Shown one piece after another: positions 57,718 through 64,000 of a stretch of 64,000 nt of DNA. Every line of letters starts with the position of its first letter. Position 1 is the first letter of the stretch. The notes under the pieces were generated by a model that was given only the letters and a program-made list of their open reading frames with translations, was not told the origin of the DNA and did no database searches. The DNA is from Flavobacterium sp. MC2016-06. Its GTDB lineage: Bacteria > Bacteroidota > Bacteroidia > Flavobacteriales > Flavobacteriaceae. The stretch covers positions 186,001-250,000 of the forward strand of contig NZ_WMID02000005.1 of the NCBI RefSeq assembly GCF_009711165.2, read 5' to 3'. The translations under genes and the position numbers were made by a program.

Positions 57718-58524
57718 TTATTTTTTAGATTGTTCTCTTCTTACATCAGAAGAAGCATCTTCGGCTTGACCGTATTTCCAATATGAATAAGTCTGCCATT
57801 GGTTTCTGGACAAATTCTCATCATTTCTAAGCTTTTGCTGAATTTTTTCTGCAGTTTGATATTCTGCAGCAGCATAAATAAATTTACTGCCAGATGGAAA
57901 ATCTGTTGTTTCAAAAGAGTCTGCCAGTTCCGATTTTTCTCCAGGTTTAGTATTGAAGTTCCAAATAAGATCTATATTTTCTGGTTTCTTTAATTTTAGA
58001 ATATCAGCTTCACTAAATACTTCGATAATAGCTTTTCCCTGTGCATCTGCCGGAAGAGATTCTAGTATTACACTAATAACTGGTAATGCCGTATGATCGC
58101 CTATAAGAAGATACCAGTCTGACGGAATAAATAAAGGTTTTGTTTTTACTTTCATGAAAACAACCAATTGGTCTCCAGCCTTTGCATTATTTGCCCATTT
58201 TGAGGCAGGTCCAGTGTCTCCGTGTGCCACAAAATCTATTGTCATTAACCCTTTTTCCAAATCAAGATCGCGCATGGTATAAGTACGCATAAGCGGACGT
58301 TTTCCATCGGCGCGGTTTGTAAAATCGGCTAATGTAAACTCTTGTTCTTTGTTTGGCGGAATTATAATTTTATTGTTATCACCAACACGAGCATTAGCAA
58401 AAATAGCCATATCATCTCCTTCAAGAATAATACGAATATAGTTTGGTGTTAAAAATGTTTTTGTTTTTACTTTTAAAACAGCCTGCATTACTACTGGCTT
58501 TTCATTATTGTTATTTTCAGACAT
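57718..58524 (-). CDS. Siderophore-interacting protein family flavoreductase
   Basis: A 268-residue cytoplasmic protein of the SIP family. Residues about 10-125 are the FAD-binding beta-barrel, with the RTYTMRDLD motif that contacts the flavin and DFVAHGDTGPASKWA typical for SIP. The rest is the NAD(P)H-binding half (LLIGDHTALPVISVIL, FIYAAAEYQTAEKI). SIP proteins reduce ferric siderophores to release iron. No siderophore receptor is adjacent. Its 3' end has been copied in part at 57429-57534. Confidence 0.88.
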   Translation of the reverse strand: MSENNNNEKPVVMQAVLKVKTKTFLTPNYIRIILEGDDMAIFANARVGDNNKIIIPPNKEQEFTLADFTNRADGKRPLMRTYTMRDLDLEKGLMTIDFVAHGDTGPASKWANNAKAGDQLVVFMKVKTKPLFIPSDWYLLIGDHTALPVISVILESLPADAQGKAIIEVFSEADILKLKKPENIDLIWNFNTKPGEKSELADSFETTDFPSGSKFIYAAAEYQTAEKIQQKLRNDENLSRNQWQTYSYWKYGQAEDASSDVRREQSKK

Positions 58525-58869
58525 AATTTAATACTTATTCATTACATGAAATGGATTGAATAGTAAGACTCAAAAATTTCATTTCTATTATTTTATAAGT
58601 AACAATATTACAATTTATTTGAACCGGCAGATTGCGTAATCTCCCAAATAGAGTTCACAATAGATATAAACAGTTTTTCAATCGATTAGTTTATCCGTCA
58701 ACTTGCGGTAAATAGGTTTTGCTGACTGTAAATATTGCGGGGAAGAATTAAGAATATATAGAAGATTTATTCTTTTATTTTGAAAATTAAAAAACTGGAG
58801 TTAGTAAAGCTCCAGTTTTTGTTTTTTTATAAAATGCGTTTCTAATTTTTAGCAGCACATAAAACTATT
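58525..58869. other. Intergenic region between two leftward genes
   Basis: About 345 bases. It contains the terminator of the upstream operon (58790-58820). The rest, with GATTGCGTAATCTCC at about 58632, should hold the promoter of the siderophore-interacting protein gene; none was placed with confidence. Confidence 0.5.
58790..58820 (-). terminator. Terminator of the leftward hydrolase operon
   Basis: AAAAACTGGAG (58790-58800) pairs with CTCCAGTTTTT (58810-58820), 11 bp with a 9-base loop. On the minus strand the 3' arm ends in T, 50 bases past the last gene. Confidence 0.85.
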
Positions 58870-59640
58870 TTATAGTGCTTCATACCACTTTAAAATAAAA
58901 TCGGCTACAGTTTCCCAGCCTGGTTCTCCACAGATAAAATGGCTTTTTCCATCAAATATTTTTATATCGACTTGACTGTTGCGGTCTTTGTATTTACCCG
59001 CTATTGTATTTGTAAGAGCAGGCGGAAATATATGATCACTGCCGCCGCCAACAAATAGAATAGGAGCATGAGCTTTTTTAAAATCAATATTAGAAAAAGA
59101 ATTTAAAACTAATTCTCGACTGACTTTATAGCTTTCAGGAACTGCAAATTTTTCAAAGGCAATTTTCTTTTCTGCAAATGGTATTGTATTAAAAAAGGCA
59201 TTGTCGTACCAATCACGGCTGCCCATAAAATATTTTTCAGAAGAAAAAAATCCAAATGCAGGCAGCACTGTTTTTAGAGTTTGAAATGGCGGAAAAACAT
59301 TTTTTGGCGGTGCGCCGTCAATGCTTACTCCAGCGCTGGCTTTTCCCAATTCGATTAATTTTAATACCGCCATTCCTGCCATCGAATGTCCAATAATTAA
59401 AGGCTTTTCGGGTAAAGTGTCTAGTAGTTTATTGATATTATTTACTACATCTATAAAACCAGTTTTAACGAGGTCAGGATGAACTTTTGCTCTTAGTTCA
59501 CTAGTATTGCCTTCATGTCCTGGATTTGCAGGAGTATAAACGGTATAGCCTTTTTGTTCATAGTACTTTTTCCATTCTGTCCAACTGCTGTCGTTTACAA
59601 AATTTCCGTGAATAAGTACAATAGTTTTTGATTTTGCCAT
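58870..59640 (-). CDS. Alpha/beta hydrolase
   Basis: A 256-residue cytoplasmic hydrolase. Visible elements are the oxyanion segment IVLIHGNFVNDSSW, nucleophile GHSMAGMAV, FVGGGSDHIFPP with the probable acid, and the His in DGKSHFICGEPGW. It resembles small esterase or haloperoxidase-like members; substrate unknown. It is the last gene of a leftward group: the isochorismatase gene ends 7 bases before its start. Confidence 0.85.
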   Translation of the reverse strand: MAKSKTIVLIHGNFVNDSSWTEWKKYYEQKGYTVYTPANPGHEGNTSELRAKVHPDLVKTGFIDVVNNINKLLDTLPEKPLIIGHSMAGMAVLKLIELGKASAGVSIDGAPPKNVFPPFQTLKTVLPAFGFFSSEKYFMGSRDWYDNAFFNTIPFAEKKIAFEKFAVPESYKVSRELVLNSFSNIDFKKAHAPILFVGGGSDHIFPPALTNTIAGKYKDRNSQVDIKIFDGKSHFICGEPGWETVADFILKWYEAL

Positions 59641-59647
59641 AATTATT

Positions 59648-60187
59648 TTATTTAATTAAGTTTAGAATTTCTCTAAAAATTTCTCTTTTAGAATTTTTAA
59701 CGAGTTCATAAAGACACATTTCTATATTGGTTAAAGCAGCACCTTTGGTTTGTAATTTTTGCAATGCTAAATCAATACTTTCTTTAGATCGAGAAGAAAC
59801 ACAATCGGATACAATTTCGACTTCAAAATTGTTTTCCAATAAGCCTAAAGCAGTTTGATAAACACAAATATGCGCTTCAATACCACAGATTAACCATTGC
59901 TTTCTATTAGATTCTAAAACAGCTTGTTTAAAGCTGTCGTTATCAAAAGCATTAAAAGAAAATTTCTCCAATGGTTTTTGGTTTACCAATAATTTTTCTA
60001 ATTCAGGTATTGTATGTCCAAGTCCTTGCGGATTTTGTTCCACCCAAACAATAGGTAATGATAGTATCTGGCAGCCGCGAATTAGTTTCTCAAGATTTGA
60101 TACTAATTTTTCGCTTTCGTTTACAATGCGGGCAAGTCTGCCTTGTAGATCAACTATTATTAATCCTGTGTTTTCTTGTATAAGCAT
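59648..60187 (-). CDS. Isochorismatase-family hydrolase
   Basis: A 179-residue cysteine hydrolase. TGLIIVDLQGRLARIV contains the catalytic Asp, and GIEAHICVYQTAL carries the nucleophile Cys with the usual cis-peptide region before it. Family members hydrolyse isochorismate, nicotinamide or other amides; YcaC-like proteins have this form. It lies between an unknown gene (16 bases) and the alpha/beta hydrolase gene (7 bases) in one operon. Confidence 0.85.
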   Translation of the reverse strand: MLIQENTGLIIVDLQGRLARIVNESEKLVSNLEKLIRGCQILSLPIVWVEQNPQGLGHTIPELEKLLVNQKPLEKFSFNAFDNDSFKQAVLESNRKQWLICGIEAHICVYQTALGLLENNFEVEIVSDCVSSRSKESIDLALQKLQTKGAALTNIEMCLYELVKNSKREIFREILNLIK

Positions 60188-60203
60188 TCGCTTGATTATT
60201 AAA

Positions 60204-60734
60204 TTAGTTCCAAATACCTTTTAGTGCTTTAGCTTCAATATCTTTTGCAAAAAGCGGTGTTTCTTGGTTATTGTGGTTTATTACATTTTGCAGCATATTA
60301 TCTGATACCGATTTTAGGTCTGTAATTTTTAAAGATTCAAGCAAAGCCAAAAACTCGTCTGTTGCTTTTACAACAACATGATTAGTAAGTTCACAGCTTA
60401 ATGAAGTATGTTCCTTAATTTTCAGTTCCCAAATAATTTTCAGCGTAGTTTTTCCTATTGCAGAAATAGAATCAGAAATAGATTCTACCCTACAGTGATC
60501 TTTAAGACTAATATCTTCCACATAATGCTGAATTAAAAGATTACCCGAAATCTGTTCTACATTTATAGACATTCGCTTTCCATCTTTAGTTAAAGAATTT
60601 CCTGCAGCTAAATGATCTATAGAGCAGTTTTGATATTCAAAGTCCTTTAATGTAAACAGCCATTCAGTTAAATCAATGCTTTCAAGCGGAGCATTAATAA
60701 TAGCATTACAAATACTTTCGGCTAATAATTTCAT
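60204..60734 (-). CDS. Hypothetical protein of the hydrolase operon
   Basis: I do not recognise this 176-residue protein. It has no signal peptide or membrane helix and a mix of strands and helices; the middle part (MSINVEQISGNLLIQHYVED, then TLKIIWELKIKEHTSLSC) is beta-rich and could be a SnoaL- or SRPBCC-like domain, which I cannot confirm. Its ATG overlaps the stop of the upstream isochorismatase gene by 4 bases, so the two are translationally coupled, and its role is likely tied to the two cysteine hydrolases. Confidence 0.7.
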   Translation of the reverse strand: MKLLAESICNAIINAPLESIDLTEWLFTLKDFEYQNCSIDHLAAGNSLTKDGKRMSINVEQISGNLLIQHYVEDISLKDHCRVESISDSISAIGKTTLKIIWELKIKEHTSLSCELTNHVVVKATDEFLALLESLKITDLKSVSDNMLQNVINHNNQETPLFAKDIEAKALKGIWN

Positions 60735-61345
60735 TTTAAACTTTCTAAAAATTCATCGGTAGTTAAGAGACTATGTCCATAATTTGGAAAATTAGTTTCT
60801 ACAGTAGCCTTAATCTCTTCCCAATTAAAAGCACCAATTCCATCTTTTATCAAAGTTACATGATACCCGAGTTCAACGCCGTATCTTGCGGTAGAATCAA
60901 TACAAGTATTAGCTCTCATTCCAGCAACAATAATGCGGTTAATGCCATGTTGTTTCAAAATAAAATCAAGATCCGTATTAGCAAATCCGCTCGCTGTCCA
61001 ATGATTTTGCGCTATTAAATCTTCTTTTTGAGGTTGTAAATCAGAGTGAAATTCACCGCCCCAAGTACCTTTTTCAAAAAGAGTCAATTTTAAACTTCCC
61101 ATATGAGATGGAGATAAGAAATTCCAATTTAAATAATCTTCTTTTTCTGTTTTTCTATGAGGAGCGTATACAATCTGAATTTTGCTTTTTCTGCATTCAG
61201 ATACCAGTTTCTTTAAATTTTCAACGACATTATTTCCTTCCACAGTTTCTTTAACATTATTCCATAATTTTCCACCTTCCGAAAGAAAATCATTAAAAGG
61301 GTCGACTAAGATTAATGCTGTTTTGTTAGATTGATCTGTTTTCAT
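60731..61345 (-). CDS. Isochorismatase-family cysteine hydrolase
   Basis: A 204-residue cysteine hydrolase. ALILVDPFNDFLSEGGKLW supplies the Asp, KGTWGGEF the Lys, and IVAGMRANTCIDSTARYG the nucleophile Cys. It is a second, diverged member of the family within one operon. Substrate unknown. Its stop overlaps the start of the downstream unknown gene, and the esterase gene ends 22 bases upstream. Confidence 0.88.
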   Translation of the reverse strand: MKTDQSNKTALILVDPFNDFLSEGGKLWNNVKETVEGNNVVENLKKLVSECRKSKIQIVYAPHRKTEKEDYLNWNFLSPSHMGSLKLTLFEKGTWGGEFHSDLQPQKEDLIAQNHWTASGFANTDLDFILKQHGINRIIVAGMRANTCIDSTARYGVELGYHVTLIKDGIGAFNWEEIKATVETNFPNYGHSLLTTDEFLESLK

Positions 61346-61367
61346 AACATTTAGATTTAATACACCG

Positions 61368-62405
61368 TTATTTTAAATATTTTTTAAGTTCTGCAGCAGC
61401 TTGTAGAAACAATGCTTTGGTTTGCGGAATTTCAGCTAAACCATTTAGTAAACCAAAATCATGAATCACATCGTTGTAGCGAACAGTTGTAACCACTACG
61501 CCGGCATCACTTAATTTACGTCCGTATGCTTCGCCTTCATCTCTTAAAATGTCATTTTCGGCTACCTGAATCAAAGTAGGAGGTAAACCTTTTAATTGCG
61601 CTAAAGTTGCTTGCAATGGCGATGCATAAATTTCTTTTCTTTTAGACGGATCTATATATTGATCCCACATCCATTGCATTAAGCTAGATGTCAAGAAACG
61701 CTGTTTGCCATATTGTTTATACGAATCCGTTTCAAAATCAGCATTGGCAACAGGCCAGAAAAGAATTTGTACTTTATACAGCGGCGTTCCTTTTTCTTTA
61801 GCCATCAAGGCACTTGCAGTGGCTAAATTTCCGCCAGCGCTATTACCAACAATTCCGAGTTTACTGCCGTCAACATTTATTTCATTTCCATGTGCGGCAA
61901 TCCATTTCGCGGCAGCGTAAACTTCATTTACAGCTAGTGGATATTTAGCTTCTGGTGCAAGTGAGTAATTAACAAAAACGCCCACATAACCTGTAAGCAC
62001 GCTCAAATCTCTAACCATGCGTTTGTGCGTAGGGTAATCGCCCAAAACCCAGCCGCCACCATGAATAAACATAAAGACAGGCAGTTTTCCTTTAGTTCTC
62101 GCAGGTCGTACAATATTCAGTTTTATTTTATAACCGTCGGCAGTAATTTCTTTTTCAGATTCATCAATACCAGATAAATCAACCTTAAATGCATTTTGTG
62201 CACCAACAAGAACATTTCTTGCATCTGCGGGCGGAAGCGATTCTAGCGGCGCGCCTCCAGAATTTAGAGGTTTTAAAAACTCTTTTACCGCAGGAGTTAA
62301 ATGCGGATCTGATGCATAATCAATTTGTGCGTAAGTTTTCATAGTGTTGTTTGCTAAAATTAGAAATAGAGTTAAGACAATTTTTGGTAAACTGAAATTC
62401 TTCAT
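61368..62405 (-). CDS. Exported alpha/beta hydrolase of the hormone-sensitive-lipase (HGGG) type
   Basis: A 345-residue esterase with a signal peptide (cleavage near TYAQ). The oxyanion motif is FIHGGGWVLGDYPTH and the nucleophile GNSAGGN, with the Asp in AENDILRDEGEAYG and the His in VIHDFGLLNG. These enzymes hydrolyse short-chain esters. It is the first gene of the leftward operon reaching 58870. The other products lack signal peptides, so the enzymes work in different compartments. Confidence 0.9.
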   Translation of the reverse strand: MKNFSLPKIVLTLFLILANNTMKTYAQIDYASDPHLTPAVKEFLKPLNSGGAPLESLPPADARNVLVGAQNAFKVDLSGIDESEKEITADGYKIKLNIVRPARTKGKLPVFMFIHGGGWVLGDYPTHKRMVRDLSVLTGYVGVFVNYSLAPEAKYPLAVNEVYAAAKWIAAHGNEINVDGSKLGIVGNSAGGNLATASALMAKEKGTPLYKVQILFWPVANADFETDSYKQYGKQRFLTSSLMQWMWDQYIDPSKRKEIYASPLQATLAQLKGLPPTLIQVAENDILRDEGEAYGRKLSDAGVVVTTVRYNDVIHDFGLLNGLAEIPQTKALFLQAAAELKKYLK

Positions 62406-62602
62406 GATAAGTGGTTTTAAGGGTTAATCATCCTTAAGAAACCAATATACATGCCATACCAAAAAAAGCATTACCAAGACCGTATTTCAATAGTTTCAGT
62501 TTGTTTAACAACGCTGTATTTCGCTAAATAGATTTATATTAGTGAGATTTCGCTATCTCAAAACAAGTTTAAACACACACTATCAAATTAAGAGAAACTA
62601 AA

Positions 62603-64000
62603 TTATATGCCTTTTGTATTTATTTGAAATTCCTGAGAGAATTCAATTTTTAGGATTGTTCCATTATTATTTTCCAATGCAAGTTTTGCTTCCAAGTCAT
62701 CACTTAAACCTTTTATCAAAGTCATCCCAAACGAATTACTTTTTTTATTGGTACTGTCATCTTCAAAACCAATTCCGTTATCAGCAATAGTAAGCAAGTG
62801 TTTATTATCAGCAGTTTCTTCAAGCGTAATAAAAATCATTCCCGTGCGCTCACTCGGAAAAGCATATTTGATAGAATTTGTTATCGCTTCATTCAAAATA
62901 AGCCCAAGCGGAACAGCTTGCGCAACATCCAATTCTAAAGGTTCTATTTTTAATTCAAACCTAATTTTTTGTCCAAGTGTAAAAGATTCTTTCAGATATT
63001 CGACTAATTCTTTAATATAATTTGGCATATTTATCGTCGAAATATTTTCAGAATTATATAATTTTTGATGAATTAAAGACATAGAATGAATACGATGCTG
63101 ACTGTTTTTAATAGCCGACAAAGCCATATCATTGTCTAAATATGCCGATTGAGAATTGAGCAGACTAATTACGGTTTGAAGATTGTTTTTTACACGATGA
63201 TGAATCTCTTTTAAAAGCCATTCTTTTTCATCGAGTAAATGCCTTAAATTGGTATTTGCACTGCTGATTTCTTTTTCTTTAAGTTCAAGTTTTACATTAT
63301 TTCGTTGTTTTAAACGATAACGATTGTACAATAATCCAACCGTTATTAAAAGTAAAACCAAACACCAAATCGATACGCTGTTAAGCATTTTTGATTTTTT
63401 TAATGCCGTTTCCTGCAAATTAGATTCTTTGTTCAGTTGTTTGATTTCCTGCTCTTTGTGTGCTGTTTCATATTGGATTTTTAACTCTTGTATCTGTTTG
63501 TTTTTTGCAGCAGTAAGAAGAGAATCTTCAATGCTTTTATAATTACGAAAATGCGTTAATGCCGAGAGATGGTTTCCATTTGTTGAATCAATTTTATAGG
63601 ATGCAATTTGAAGATCTATCGAATTATAGTTTTGATGCAGCGATTTGGCAAGCAGCCTGATTTTATCAATGATTACTTTGCTTTTTTGGGTGTTGTTTCT
63701 ATTAGCATAAAAGGCAGCCATTGAAGAAAGCGAATTAGCTTTATCTTTAAAAGTTTCAGGGCTTTTTAATAATTCGGTACTCACAGCCATTTTGTTAAAA
63801 TATTTTTCAGCCATAGCATAGTTCTTTAACCGCCAATAGCAATTTGCGAGACTAAAGTTCAGAATCATTTCATCAAAAGCATTTGTAGGCGGATTTGTTA
63901 CTGTTAAAGAATTCAGATACTCAATAGCTTCTTTATTTTTCCCTTTTAATGATAAAGCACGAACTGTACTAAAAAAAGCTTTATACCAACTGCCGCTATT
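62603..64000 (-). CDS. Sensor histidine kinase, HisKA_2 type, with TPR-like sensor (5' end outside window)
   Basis: The frame stays open to the right edge, so this is the C-terminal 465 residues of a longer protein. Residues before about 200 of this part are helical tetratricopeptide-like repeats (LANCYWRLKNYAMAEKYFNK). Then come a coiled coil, one membrane segment (SIWCLVLLLITVGLLY), a second coiled coil, and the kinase core: LLKEIHHRVKNNLQTVISLL with the phosphorylated His, NEAITNSIKYAF, ADNGIGF and FGMTLIKGLSDDL. This HisKA_2 form is common in Bacteroidota. Its partner regulator is not seen here. The Met at 63868 is internal. Confidence 0.9.
   Translation of the reverse strand, partial: NSGSWYKAFFSTVRALSLKGKNKEAIEYLNSLTVTNPPTNAFDEMILNFSLANCYWRLKNYAMAEKYFNKMAVSTELLKSPETFKDKANSLSSMAAFYANRNNTQKSKVIIDKIRLLAKSLHQNYNSIDLQIASYKIDSTNGNHLSALTHFRNYKSIEDSLLTAAKNKQIQELKIQYETAHKEQEIKQLNKESNLQETALKKSKMLNSVSIWCLVLLLITVGLLYNRYRLKQRNNVKLELKEKEISSANTNLRHLLDEKEWLLKEIHHRVKNNLQTVISLLNSQSAYLDNDMALSAIKNSQHRIHSMSLIHQKLYNSENISTINMPNYIKELVEYLKESFTLGQKIRFELKIEPLELDVAQAVPLGLILNEAITNSIKYAFPSERTGMIFITLEETADNKHLLTIADNGIGFEDDSTNKKSNSFGMTLIKGLSDDLEAKLALENNNGTILKIEFSQEFQINTKGI

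Overview
The window is AT-rich chromosomal DNA from a member of the Bacteroidota, most likely a Flavobacterium-like member of the Flavobacteriaceae. Evidence: two SusC/SusD pairs, lipoproteins with the signals usual for the group, A-rich leaders in place of Shine-Dalgarno sites, TAnnTTTG-type -7 promoter boxes, and typical flavobacterial versions of MnmE, NrdA and a membrane-linked MutS-like ATPase. I saw no rRNA, tRNA, CRISPR array or intact insertion sequence. Species cannot be named from the sequence alone.

Layout. 1-10.5 kb is a housekeeping and stress segment: the 3' end of nrdA, a Na+/H+ antiporter, a hot-dog thioesterase, a MutS-like ATPase, a universal stress protein, mnmE, a muconolactone-isomerase-like protein, a DJ-1/PfpI protein and a VOC protein. 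Its gaps hold two families of small repeats. 10.8-15.3 kb has a GH43 enzyme and a leftward TetR / proline iminopeptidase-like / TlpA-like group. 16.2-26.5 kb is a first polysaccharide-utilisation locus (SusC, SusD, GH2 beta-galactosidase, GH36 alpha-galactosidase), apparently for a galactose-containing glycan. 37.9-46.6 kb is a second one (sialate-O-acetylesterase-like enzyme, SusC, SusD, PL14-like lyase). There the SusC gene and the lyase gene share a conserved upstream block.

Between and after these lie two unusual oxidative gene sets. Set 1 (26.75-31.7 kb) is an L-amino-acid-oxidase-like flavoenzyme, a pyruvate-decarboxylase-family ThDP enzyme with two substituted catalytic residues, and an unrecognised 441-residue protein. 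Downstream are an exported Ppx/GppA-like protein, a roadblock-like protein, a GNAT acetyltransferase, an MFS exporter, an orphan response regulator and an L,D-transpeptidase-like protein. Set 2 (46.9-56.1 kb) runs rightward: a nitrobindin-like putative heme-binding protein, a second ThDP decarboxylase with all its catalytic residues, a second FAD amine oxidase, a ferritin-like protein related to the VioB iminophenylpyruvate-dimer-synthase domain, a Cys-rich protein with repeated C-x5-C pairs, a DUF692/MNIO enzyme and a DUF2063 (BufC/HvfC-like) partner. The last three have the logic of an MNIO-modified RiPP or bufferin system, but the Cys-rich protein has no signal peptide and there is no DoxX gene. 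Coupling of an MNIO cassette to a VioA/VioB-like amino-acid oxidation module is the best candidate here for an undescribed system.

56.2-64 kb holds a lipoprotein beta-carbonic anhydrase, a siderophore-interacting protein with a decayed copy of its own 3' end bracketed by inverted repeats, a leftward operon of hydrolases (alpha/beta hydrolase, isochorismatase, unknown protein, isochorismatase, esterase), and the 3' part of a sensor histidine kinase cut by the window edge.
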